Of a stretch of DNA of 64,000 bases, positions 1 to 8,859 are shown one piece after another; within the stretch, counting starts at the first letter, position 1; each line of letters opens with the position of its first letter. The DNA lies in contig NC_080672.1 of the NCBI RefSeq assembly GCF_030247195.1, positions 388,261,037 through 388,325,036 of the forward strand, given 5' to 3'. Origin of the DNA: Topomyia yanbarensis. Its lineage: Eukaryota; Arthropoda; Insecta; Diptera; Culicidae. Under the pieces are notes generated by a model that saw nothing but the letters and a program-made list of their open reading frames with translations, ran no database searches and had not been told where the DNA came from. Made by a program: the position numbers and the translations under genes.

Positions 1-577
1 GTGTTTAAAATTGGAAAGAGTACAGAAAATGTTCGTAGGCTTAGCGCTTAGAAACTTGTCTTGGCGTGATCCGCAAAATTTATCACCGTATCCAGCTGCT
101 CAATTTTGACACATTAGAATGTCGTCGTAGTATCCAGCAAGCTACTACCTTGGTGAAAATTTTAAATGGAGAATGTGATGCGCCTGAATTGCTGTCCCGC
201 TTAGATTTCCGAGTAGCGAGGAGAACACGAGATACATCATTATTATTGTCGAGGTTCCATCAGACATCTTTTGGATTCCATGAACTACTGTCTTTAATGA
301 TTGAAACCTTTTCTCGTGCTAATTGTGCCTTTCAGTTTGGTGACTCCTCAAAAATATTTACAAGCAATGTAAGAAGATTGTGTTTACTGTGATTATTATA
401 TGTATTTGTAATAAGAAGTCTGACATGTAATTTTACTTAATTTTGTATATTTAACCTTACGAAAAGATAGTAGTTTTTACGCCCATTAGAGGGTGGGTGT
501 AGGAGGAGGCCAACTCGAACAGACTGTTTCTCACCCAAATCATTTGAACTATAATGTGCGATGATAAATAAATAAAT
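1..577 (+). pseudogene. 3' end of a jockey-superfamily non-LTR retrotransposon, frameshifted
   Basis: This is the C-terminal end of a reverse-transcriptase polyprotein, cut by the window edge. From base 8 one frame reads KLERVQKMFVGLALRNLSWR and continues to a stop near 110. The match to the family then carries on in the next frame from about 105 to 392, with the blocks DTLECRR, LLSRLDFRVARR and FHQTSFGF. That is the usual order of the region after the RT domain in jockey/CR1-type elements of Diptera. The frame change means the copy is dead. A 3' UTR of about 170 bases follows and ends in GATAAATAAATAAATAA (561-577), an A-rich microsatellite tail typical of this group. The clade (jockey versus CR1) is not certain from this much sequence. 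Confidence 0.75.
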
Positions 578-909
578 AACTATCCCATGTGCTATGGGAT
601 TCCCAATACACACGATACAATTATGCGTAGAGTGCACGATACAATCTATGCTAAAAAGTTACAAACATTTTTTTTGAAAATTAGTCAATTGAATGGTTTA
701 ATATTCATCCTACGTGCGGGGCCCCCAAAATCGCGGGGTCCCTGGCCCTGGCCTAGTGTGCCCATGCGTAAAGACGGTACTGCTGGTCCTTTACCATTAA
801 GCAACGGAAACCAATGATATCTCACCACCATCGACAGGTTGTCCCATCGTTCGGAAGCACTACCTACTCCGGACATGCCAGCGCCTACACCGAGCAAAAT
901 TTAGATTGA
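578..909. other. Unassigned non-coding stretch
   Basis: No supported gene. It contains a GC-rich patch at 717-760 (GGGGCCCCCAAAATCGCGGGG), the type of sequence often found at transposon ends, but no partner inverted repeat was found nearby. Confidence 0.4.
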
Positions 910-1667
910 ATTTCCATAAAAACGTCTTATGACTTTCAGACATAAGGATTTTAAATGGATTTTATAAGTCTGTCTTATGATTTGGAGGGGAAATTTTGCA
1001 AATCCATCTCTTATTATTTTCATAAGAGAGTCTTATGAAATTTATGAAAATGTTCGAATGAACGCCATAGGTTCCCATTTATGAAAATTGCTGACATTTA
1101 TAAGCAGAAAACAAAGTAGAAATAATGATTTCCATAGAACAGTCTTATGAAATTCATCACAATGTTCGAATGAATGTCATAAGTTTATTATTTATGGGTA
1201 TTATTGTGCATTTATATAAAAAATAGAACATGGCTGACTCGAGCATTATTAGTAGACAAAAAATCAACAGTAAAAATCAATCTTGAGAGGATATTATGTT
1301 TTACACCAACCGACATAACCCCACAAAATGAGCCGGATGAACTTCGTTTGACAATTCTTGTTTGTTTACATGGGAGTTACGTGAGTTTGAATGTAGCAGA
1401 TGGACACCCGTTGCACTCGAACTCGCGCAACTGACAAAGTAAACAAATCACCGTAATTGTCAAACATGAACGTCATTCATCATGAGTTCATTCGTGTGGT
1501 CGTCTTATAAAACTTAATTCGGGACAAATGAACCGCCAAGTGTAGATCCCTTCAGAAGATTGAATAGAAAACTCTCATTAAATATTAAAATTTGTGCATA
1601 ATGAGCAATGCTTCGTCAATATTTCTTGGGAAGCTGGGCTTAGACAACTGGGAAACTGGACTTGACA
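910..1667. repeat. CATAAG/CTTATG-rich repeat, left part of an interrupted element
   Basis: Between 925 and 1200 the words TCTTATGA, CATAAG and TTATGAAA recur many times in both orientations. The same vocabulary appears at about 8160-8400, on the other side of the full-length I element, including GTCATAAGACTG and TTATGAAAT. The simplest reading is one older inverted-repeat transposon split by the I element insertion. The outer ends of this older element were not defined. The short open frame at 1204-1434 has no recognisable family features. Confidence 0.45.
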
Positions 1668-1684
1668 ACTGAATGATAATGATT

Positions 1685-2549
1685 TTTTTTTTTTTTTTCA
1701 ATTCGTTTATTTGATAAGGCAGGTTTGCGTTAGCTTAACGGTGCCAATTTTGTTTTGTTTCACATTTTAAATTACTTAAAACTAGGGGCTTACATATTGA
1801 TTTTTGAAATTAAACTAAGGCTAATTTATAGCTATACATATACACAAGGGGGTAGTATAATTTTCGTAAGATTAGAGGGGTCATTTAGTTTTTATGGCAA
1901 TACGGTTTGACATTTTTAGCAATGAGATTATTGGAGCAAATAATGTTTAACTAAGGGGGAAAATTTTTACGACTATCTTAAAAGTAGAAATAATTAGAGG
2001 GCGTGATTAAATTTTGTAAAGATTCGGAGACATTAATTAGAGTTATTTTATGTGGTAGTAGAGTTGGGCATTTTCAACGAGATCATATAATATAATAGTT
2101 AAAACTAGAAAAGGCAAGAAGAGCTAAATGCTTCATGAAGATATTTGGGGGGGGGGGGGGGAAGGGGTGTTACTTCTGTGTATAAGAGTCAGGGGAAGTA
2201 GGGTGGACAAACATGGCAGGGGGAGAACATTATTTCAGTTTCAGACTTCGGGAGATCAACGGATGGATTACAGAATCAGGGTGGTCTTCATCAGGAAGAA
2301 TCATGTACTGGGACGCCGGGTGGTCGTTCTCGAGATGGCAGGGGTTTCTCCAGACGATTTCGTAGTGCGGCTCAGATGTTGATCGGCTACATTTCGAGTT
2401 GTGCGTGTGATGTTCGTGCTTTAGGTCCCGTGTTTGTTGGCTCATTCGACAGGGATGTTTTGTGTCGCCTTGGAGTCGCATCAAACCATCGTGGGTGTAT
2501 GGTACAGGTGGAAGAGAGCGCTTCTGAGAATGATAAGGAAAAGGGGCAG
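1685..2549 (-). other. 3' UTR and A-tail of the I element
   Basis: About 865 bases follow the ORF2 stop. On the minus strand the terminal portion reads CCTAGTTTTAAGTAATTTAAA, then a CAAAACAAAATTGGCACC block, then CTTATCAAATAAACGAATTG before the A-tail. The same blocks end the copies at 49680-49760 and 37061-37145, which fixes this as the family 3' end. A homopolymer of 15 G (plus strand, 2147-2161) lies inside it. Confidence 0.8.
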
Positions 2550-5500
2550 TTAAAGTTGGATATTGATGGTTTTTATGAAGGTGTATATAAGGGACATATA
2601 GAGGACATCGCGGCTTGCCAACACATCTCGAACCGGGACGTTGGGTGGTCTTCCTCGGGCCCGGAGGGTATCCATAAGCCGAGACCTGGCGGAACTGTAC
2701 TCGGTGCACGCCCAGACTATGTGCTCTATATCGTGATAACCGTCGCCACAAGCGCAGATACCACTCTCCACGAGCCCAATACGTCGGAGATGTGCATCCA
2801 GCGTGTAATGGTTCGCCATGAGTCGGGACATCACACGAATGAAGTCACGACCCACATCCATCCCCTTGAACCAAGGTTTCGTCGATACCTTAGGGACTAT
2901 CGAATGTAGCCACCTTCCTAGCTCCCCATTGCTCCACGAGGTTTGCCAACTTTCGAGGGTTCTCTGATGAGTAATACTGAAAAATTCGTTGAAGCAAATT
3001 GGTCTTTCAAAAACGTCACCTTCAATAGCACCCACCTTAGCTAAGGAGTCCGCTTTCTCATTGCCCGGAATGGAGCAATGAGAAGGGACCCACACCAAGG
3101 TAATCTGGAAAGATTTGTCAGATAAAGCACTCAGTAGCTCCCGTATTTTCCCCAAAAAATACGAGGAATGCTTTCCATGTTTCATCGAGCGAATAGCGTC
3201 AATAGAACTCAGACTATCCGAGACGATGAAGTAATGGTCTGCGGGTAATGTGTCAATGACTCCAAGGGTATACTGAATAGCAGCTAGTTCTGCGGCGTAA
3301 ACTGAAGCAGGGTCACTGAGTTTGTAGGAGGCGGTGAACTTTTGATTGAAAATACCGAAGCCAGTGGACCCTTCGAGGTTTGATCCGTCAGTATAAAACA
3401 TCTTAGAACAGTCGACTTCTCGGAATTTATTATAAAAAATATTTGGAACCACTTGTGGGCGAATATGGTCCGGAATTCCAATAATCTCATCTTTCATGGA
3501 TGTGTCGAAGAAAGCAGTAGATTCAGAAGTATTTATGAAATGCACACGGTTGGGATTGTAAGAAGAAGGATTAATATTTTGCGCCATGTAGTCAAAGTAC
3601 AGGGACATAAAACGGGTCTGAGAATTGAGCTCAACAAGCCTTTCGAAATTTTCAATCACCAACGGGTTCAAGATATCGCATCGAATGAGCAATCGATATG
3701 AGAGTTCCCAAAATCGATTTTTCAGCGGGAGAACGCCCGACAGGACTTCGAGACTCATCGTATGGGTCGACTGCATGCACCCTAAGGCGATACGCAAACA
3801 ACGATACTGAATTCTTTCGAGTTTGATGAAATGTATGTTCGCGGCGGATCGAAAGCAGAAGCATCCGTATTCCAGTACCGACAGTATCGTTGTTTGATAC
3901 AACCTAATTAGGTCTCCTGGGTGGGCACCCCACCACGTTCCGGTTATTGTACGAAGAAAGTTGATCCTTTGCTGGCATTTCTGTTTCAGATACCGAATAT
4001 GGCATCCCCAAGTACCTTTCGAGTCGAACCAGACCCCTAGATATTTTACTGTGAAGACCTGAGCTATAGTTTGACCCATTAATAGAAGCTGTAGTTGTGC
4101 TGGTTCACGCTTCCTAGAAAATACAACTAGCTCAGTTTTCTCCGTGGAGAATTCGATACCCAGCTTAATAGCCCATGCAGACAAATTGTCCAAGGTATTC
4201 TGTAATGGTCCTTGTAGATCGACAGCTTTGGGTCCTGTAACAGACACCACGCCATCGTCTGCAAGTTGTCTTAACGTGCAGGAATTGTCAAGACATTCAT
4301 CAATGTCGTTGACGTAGAAATTGTATAACAGGGGGCTTAGACATGAGCCCTGGGGAAGGCCCATGTAGCTAAATCGTGATGTCGATAAGTCACCATGCGA
4401 AAAATGCATGTGCTTTTCCGACAACAAGTTTAGTAAAAAGTTGTTTAAAGTCGCTGAAAGACCATGCTGGTGCAGCTTCTCTGAAAGAATGTTGATAGAA
4501 ACTGAATCAAAAGCCCCCTTTATATCTAGGAACACTGATGCCATCTGCTCTTTACTAGCATAGGCCATTTGAATTTCGGTTGAGAGCAACGCAAGACAAT
4601 CGTTCGTCCCTTTGCCTTTGCGAAAGCCAAATTGTGTATCTGACAGTAAGCCATTTGCTTCGACCCAATTGTCGAGGCGGGATAGGATCATTTTCTCGAA
4701 CAACTTCCGGATACAAGATAGCATTGCGATCGGTCGATACGAATTGTGGTCGGAGGCTGGTTTTCCTGGTTTTTGGATGGCGATGACCTTCACTTGCCTC
4801 CAATCGTGTGGGACAATGTTAGCCTCAAGAAACTTATTAAATAAGTTCAACAAGCGTCTCTTGGCAGAGTCTGGCAGATTTTTCAACAAGTTGAATTTGA
4901 TTCTGTCTGGCCCTGGAGCTTTATTGTTACACGACAAGAGAGCAAGTGAGAACTCTACCATCGAAAAAGGTGTTTCGTTCGCGTTATCGTGACGGGACGC
5001 GGCGCGGTAGATCTTCTGTGCCGGGGCGGAATCCGGACAAACCTTCTTGGCGAAATCGAATATCCAACGGTTTGAATATTCCACGCTCTCATTAGTACTG
5101 TTTCGATTTCGCATACGTCGGGCTGTTCCCCAAAGAGTGCTCATCGATGTTTCTCTCGTTAATCCGTCGACGAACCGGCGCCAATAACCGCGTTTTTTGG
5201 CTTTCATCAAACTCTTCATTCGCTTGTCTAACGTCGCGTACTGTCGAAAACTAGCGGGTAACCCGTCGTTCCGGAAGGTCTTAAACGCGGCGGCCTTCTC
5301 TGCGTACACGTCTGAGCACTCTTTATCCCACCAGGGATTGGGAGAACGTTTTTGTACGTTCGCGCCGGGTACTGGCTTAGTCTGAGCTTGATTCGCGCTG
5401 TCGAGAATCAAGCCAGCCAAAAAGCTGTACTCTTCCTCCGGAGGAAGTTCTTGAGTAGATTCGATGTTGTCGGATATCGCGGCAGCATAGCTCTTCCAAT

Positions 5501-6248
5501 CGATATTTCGTGTGAGGTCATACGAAATATTGATTGTTTCCAATGGCCTTGAGCCGTTATTGATTGAGACTACGATCGGCAGATGGTCGCTACCGTGGGG
5601 ATCAGGGATTACCTTCCACGCGCATTCTAACTTTAGCGAGGTCGAGCAAAGGGATAAATCTAATGCGCTTGGGCGCGCTGGTGGGGGAGGAATCCGTGTC
5701 ATTTCACCCGTGTTTAGAATTGTCATGTTGAAGTTGTCGCAAATATTGTGAATTAAAGAGGAACGGTTATCATCATAAAGGCAACCCCATTCCGTACCGT
5801 GAGAGTTAAAGTCGCCTAAAACTAGTCGCGGTGCAGGCAGGGATTCTATGATGTCATGTAGCCGGCGATGCCCAATCGCGGTATTGGGGGGAATATATAT
5901 GGAAGCTATGCAAAGATCTTTGCCTTTGGTTGTTACTTGACAAGCGACAACTTCAATACCTGTTATCGAGGGAAGGTTAATTCTGTAGAAGGAATAGCGC
6001 TTTTTGATCCCCAAAAGCACTCCTCCATAGGGGGTGTCTCGATCCAGGCGAATAATATTAAAGTCGTGGAAGTTGAGATCTATGTCGGAAGTTAACCAAG
6101 TTTCACATAATGCAAATGCATCGCAACTCAAATTATTTATTAAAATTTTGAAGGAATCGATTTTCGGGATGATACTTCTGCAATTCCACTGTAGAACAGT
6201 GATCAAATCCGTGACCTCGTTCGATGAGTTAGCCATCGAAGGATACAA
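2550..6248 (-). CDS. I-element ORF2: endonuclease, reverse transcriptase and RNase H polyprotein
   Basis: This is a 1232-residue retrotransposition enzyme that would nick the target and reverse transcribe the element RNA. Residues about 14-230 are an APE-type endonuclease with LQWNCRS, CETWL, GDFNSHGTEW (141-155) and GSDHLPIV (219-226). Residues about 440-750 are the RT, with YRPIAMLS, FGFRKGKGTND, FLDIKGAFD (catalytic Asp near 575), GLPQGSCLSPLLYN and LADD (664-665). Residues about 948-1070 are RNase H with YTDGS (D953), AAEL (E987), VSDSL (D1011) and PSHCSIPGNEKAD (D1067). A CAC-X7-H-X3-H-X4-C cluster (1165-1181) follows. All expected catalytic residues are present and there is no internal stop. 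The first ATG is at 6248. The ATG at 6236, four codons on, overlaps the ORF1 stop as ATGGCTAA, which suggests termination-reinitiation; that mechanism is inferred. Confidence 0.95.
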   Translation of the reverse strand: MYPSMANSSNEVTDLITVLQWNCRSIIPKIDSFKILINNLSCDAFALCETWLTSDIDLNFHDFNIIRLDRDTPYGGVLLGIKKRYSFYRINLPSITGIEVVACQVTTKGKDLCIASIYIPPNTAIGHRRLHDIIESLPAPRLVLGDFNSHGTEWGCLYDDNRSSLIHNICDNFNMTILNTGEMTRIPPPPARPSALDLSLCSTSLKLECAWKVIPDPHGSDHLPIVVSINNGSRPLETINISYDLTRNIDWKSYAAAISDNIESTQELPPEEEYSFLAGLILDSANQAQTKPVPGANVQKRSPNPWWDKECSDVYAEKAAAFKTFRNDGLPASFRQYATLDKRMKSLMKAKKRGYWRRFVDGLTRETSMSTLWGTARRMRNRNSTNESVEYSNRWIFDFAKKVCPDSAPAQKIYRAASRHDNANETPFSMVEFSLALLSCNNKAPGPDRIKFNLLKNLPDSAKRRLLNLFNKFLEANIVPHDWRQVKVIAIQKPGKPASDHNSYRPIAMLSCIRKLFEKMILSRLDNWVEANGLLSDTQFGFRKGKGTNDCLALLSTEIQMAYASKEQMASVFLDIKGAFDSVSINILSEKLHQHGLSATLNNFLLNLLSEKHMHFSHGDLSTSRFSYMGLPQGSCLSPLLYNFYVNDIDECLDNSCTLRQLADDGVVSVTGPKAVDLQGPLQNTLDNLSAWAIKLGIEFSTEKTELVVFSRKREPAQLQLLLMGQTIAQVFTVKYLGVWFDSKGTWGCHIRYLKQKCQQRINFLRTITGTWWGAHPGDLIRLYQTTILSVLEYGCFCFRSAANIHFIKLERIQYRCLRIALGCMQSTHTMSLEVLSGVLPLKNRFWELSYRLLIRCDILNPLVIENFERLVELNSQTRFMSLYFDYMAQNINPSSYNPNRVHFINTSESTAFFDTSMKDEIIGIPDHIRPQVVPNIFYNKFREVDCSKMFYTDGSNLEGSTGFGIFNQKFTASYKLSDPASVYAAELAAIQYTLGVIDTLPADHYFIVSDSLSSIDAIRSMKHGKHSSYFLGKIRELLSALSDKSFQITLVWVPSHCSIPGNEKADSLAKVGAIEGDVFERPICFNEFFSITHQRTLESWQTSWSNGELGRWLHSIVPKVSTKPWFKGMDVGRDFIRVMSRLMANHYTLDAHLRRIGLVESGICACGDGYHDIEHIVWACTEYSSARSRLMDTLRARGRPPNVPVRDVLASRDVLYMSLIYTFIKTINIQL

Positions 6249-7554
6249 TCGCTGAAAGGAGGGGCCATTTAGCAGTCAACTGCTTCAAAAATGTTCTTAC
6301 TGTAGGGAGAAAAGCTAACATAAGACTTTTAATAGGATCAGTTATATTGAAAGTTTTTATTATCCAGTCCACAATGTCCGAGAGTTTGATAATTCCAGTG
6401 CCGCGATTATTCTCGAACTGAAACAGAGGAACACTTGGGATTTTTGATGTTCCGGGAAGTGCTGGGAACTCCTTCTCTGAGTTTAATCCTCCGAGACCAG
6501 GAGCTAATTGCTTCGGTTTGGTTGCAACACTTCCAATAGATGTGACTTTCTGAGTCCCGTCAAGGGATACCTTCTGGCCTTTACAACGAACTTTAGGAGA
6601 GGAAATGTTCCTCCTCTTCCTATAACTTCTAGGCGCCCTAGTAGATGTTCCCTCTTGTGGGTCATCAGCCTCGCCCTCGTTAGGAGGCAAGTGAGTATAG
6701 ATGTTTGTTGAGGTTGGTGGTGTAGCTTTCTTTAGCATTTCTGCGAAAGAACGTTCGGATCGTCCAGCAAGGGAACGTTTTAGTTTATCCCCGCGTAGTT
6801 TGTACGCGGGACATGCCGAGATATCATGCAGATTCTCTGCACAGTAAGGACACTTCTCAGCATTCTTACTGCACGAATCATCTAGATGATTCTCCCCGCA
6901 TTTTCCACAGCGGGCCTTATTGCTACAATGGGTGGCTGTGTGACCCAATTGTTTACACTTTGTGCAATTCATGACCCGCGGCACAAACAGACGCACAGGC
7001 AGACGAACCTTGTGCAAGAGGACGTAATTTGGCAAAGCGGTACCAGCGAAGGTCAACCGATAAGAGTTTGATTGGGGGTACGTTTTTGAACCATCCCCCG
7101 CAACTACTACTGAGTGCAAACGCTTGCACTCGAGTATTTTCACTGGCTGAAGTAAGCGGTCTCTGAAACGGCCAACCCCGTACTGCAGCAGATCCTCGCA
7201 TGTCAAACTGTCATCGGTGACAACGCCTTCAGACTGTACTTTCACAGCTGGAATATACACGTGATAGTCCTTCGTAAAGTGCTCGCAGCAAGCAATATCG
7301 TTTGCCTGCTTTGAGTTAGTCAGCACGACCCTCAGCCTGTCTGAGCGGACCTTTCTTATTTCGATCACAGCCGAAAACCGTTCCGTCAGGTCTTTTGAAA
7401 TCTGTAATAGATTCAGCGATTTTGTTTTGGGCCGAAAGAAGACCACAAAGGGACCGGTCGAGAGCTCTGGATATTGTTTGGGTCGGGGGAGAGCCTTAGG
7501 AGTCGACTCGATCTCCATTTGGCCATCCGGGGAGGAAGCCATCGACACCGTCAA
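6229..7554 (-). CDS. I-element ORF1: Gag-like nucleic-acid-binding protein with three zinc knuckles
   Basis: This 441-residue protein is expected to coat element RNA and form the ribonucleoprotein used for retrotransposition. Three CCHC-type knuckles are visible: CTKCKQLGHTATHC (197-210), CGKCGENHLDDSC (216-228, one spacer residue shorter) and CPYCAENLHDISAC (235-248). Upstream is an RRM-like region with ISKDLTERFSAVIEIRKVR and the conserved CEDLLQYGVGRF. Downstream is a basic, low-complexity tail with PRSYRKRRN. The stop TAA at 6229-6231 overlaps the second in-frame ATG of ORF2. The ORF is uninterrupted. The damaged copy at 47034-47763 is clearly homologous but has lost the first two knuckles. 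Confidence 0.93.
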   Translation of the reverse strand: MTVSMASSPDGQMEIESTPKALPRPKQYPELSTGPFVVFFRPKTKSLNLLQISKDLTERFSAVIEIRKVRSDRLRVVLTNSKQANDIACCEHFTKDYHVYIPAVKVQSEGVVTDDSLTCEDLLQYGVGRFRDRLLQPVKILECKRLHSVVVAGDGSKTYPQSNSYRLTFAGTALPNYVLLHKVRLPVRLFVPRVMNCTKCKQLGHTATHCSNKARCGKCGENHLDDSCSKNAEKCPYCAENLHDISACPAYKLRGDKLKRSLAGRSERSFAEMLKKATPPTSTNIYTHLPPNEGEADDPQEGTSTRAPRSYRKRRNISSPKVRCKGQKVSLDGTQKVTSIGSVATKPKQLAPGLGGLNSEKEFPALPGTSKIPSVPLFQFENNRGTGIIKLSDIVDWIIKTFNITDPIKSLMLAFLPTVRTFLKQLTAKWPLLSAIVSFDG

Positions 7555-7870
7555 CGCACGGGGTCAGCACCCGCGCAGACGGGAAAAAGCCGTAAATGTA
7601 TCAAAAAGGTAGATTTCACTTATCTGTATACTCGTTTCCCACGACGCACCAGTCCAGCTTAAATAGCTGGTTATTGTTCAATCCTCGCTTTACGAACAAA
7701 AGGTTGAGGAATGTGGCCTAACGGTTAACACACGCACAAAAGAAAATAAAAGTCCAAACCTCGAAGAGGCAGAGAATGGCAAAATAACCTTGAACGCGGA
7801 TTACTGCACTGTTCTTTTTCCAACAGACCGAAAACAAAACACTTCTATCTCGATCGAGCGATGCGTAGAG
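7555..7870 (-). promoter_or_regulatory. 5' UTR of the I element, expected to hold its internal promoter
   Basis: This is a 316-base leader between the inferred 5' terminus and the ORF1 ATG. Its outer part (CTCGATCGAGATAGAAGTG, then AATCCGCGTTCAAGG and CTCTTCGAGG) is shared with the start of the second copy near 46760-46860, so it belongs to the element. I-clade elements carry an internal RNA polymerase II promoter at this position. That role is inferred; no initiator motif was confirmed. Confidence 0.6.
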
Positions 7871-7887
7871 ACTGAATGATAATGATT

Positions 7888-8454
7888 GTTATTTCTCAAA
7901 TGATTTTGATAATTATAAAATACGCGTCAGACACTAATAATATGCACAACTTATTTCATGTCAAATAATTGGATATCTTCTTTAAAAATCATAACCATGG
8001 AAACTGATTTAATGCTCATAGTAATTTATTGAATAACATAAAGAACAATTATTAAAAATTTGGTTGCAATTTGACTAAAAATCACATTTCTTTTGTTTCA
8101 AACAGCGGTAACCAAAAAGTGCTGGCCTGAAACTATTAGCTTCTGGTTGGCCGTCAAGGCCAGTACTGAATTCATAAGAAACAATTATGAACTTTTCACA
8201 AAAGTGACGTTTATGAAAAACAAAATATAATTTTATAGAATCAATAACAGATCTCATATGGGTTTCATGAGAAAAACTTATGAAATTCTTTAACGCATAT
8301 ATTGGAGCGAAGTCATAAGACTGTTTTATGAAATACATTATTTGTACGTCTATGGAGTGCATGAATAAAGATAAATGAATTCATAAGCCTGCATATGACA
8401 TTCTAAAGCGTTCAATGGCATCGTCAGAAGGCTGGTTCATATGCCGAGACTTAT
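7888..8454. repeat. CATAAG-rich repeat, right part of the element split by the I element
   Basis: From about 8160 to 8400 the sequence repeats TTATGAAA, CATAAGACTG and TCATGAGAAAAACTTATGA, matching the vocabulary of 925-1200 on the other side of the I insertion. No coding content is supported. Confidence 0.45.
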
Positions 8455-8627
8455 AGCGGCCCTTACACGTTCAATATTTTTGTCAATACTAGAGAGTATT
8501 GACAAAAGTATTGTACGTGTAATGGAAAATTTTTTATTGACGATGTGGATTTCAAACGGGACTGAAATATTGTAACAATACCGTCAATACTGGTATTGAC
8601 AAAAATATTGAACGTGTAAGGGCCGCT
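8455..8627. mobile_element. Short MITE with near-perfect 34-bp terminal inverted repeats
   Basis: The left end starts AGCGGCCCTTACACGTTCAA and runs on to TTTTTGTCAATAC. The right end (about 8594-8627) is its reverse complement. The flanks share TAT on both sides (8452-8454 and 8628-8630), compatible with a 3-bp target duplication. A second palindrome, GTCAATACT-AGAG-AGTATTGAC, sits just inside the left end. The length is 173 bp with no coding capacity. The superfamily is not assigned. Confidence 0.8.
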
Positions 8628-8684
8628 TATGAAATTCTCAGATGCTTTTTGCTCGGTGTACCACCTCTCACAAGCTTGTTTCCG

Positions 8685-8859
8685 GGTAAATGTCCCATTT
8701 TGGTCTACTAACATCACCACGGACCAAGGACGCCAGTTCTTATCGGCCCTCTTCATAGAATTGGTTCGAACAGATTCAATTTGCAGCCGCGCTCCACCTT
8801 CCTTCAAATGCGCTACAATATTAATTGAGAATCCGAAAATCACCCGAGAGAACCGCTGA
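8685..8859 (+). pseudogene. LTR-retrotransposon integrase fragment
   Basis: One frame contains NITTDQGRQFLSALFIELVR, the core of a retroviral-type integrase around its second catalytic Asp (the usual pattern is ITTDxGxQFxSxLFxxL). It is followed by diverged sequence and a stop. No other pol domain or LTR was found beside it, so it is an isolated scrap, probably of a Ty3/gypsy-type element. It lies immediately downstream of the MITE at 8455-8627. Confidence 0.55.

Larger units (their letters stand above)
1685..7870 (-). mobile_element. Full-length I-clade non-LTR retrotransposon with intact ORF1 and ORF2
   Basis: This element of about 6.2 kb is read on the minus strand. Its order is 5' UTR (7555-7870), ORF1 (6229-7554), ORF2 (2550-6248) and 3' UTR (1685-2549), ending in an A-tail seen as a T-run at 1683-1699. 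A perfect 17-bp direct repeat, ACTGAATGATAATGATT, flanks it at 1668-1684 and 7871-7887 and is read as the target-site duplication. Exact repeats, uninterrupted ORFs and a complete 5' end indicate a recent insertion, possibly still competent. The clade call rests on a three-knuckle ORF1 and an ORF2 with endonuclease, RT and RNase H in that order. Three partial relatives lie elsewhere in the window (27907-28553, 37061-37150, 46755-49760). Confidence 0.93.

Noticed and set aside
2376..2909. Plus-strand 177-codon frame and other plus frames across 2100-7660
   Set aside because: They are antisense shadows of the I-element ORFs and UTR.
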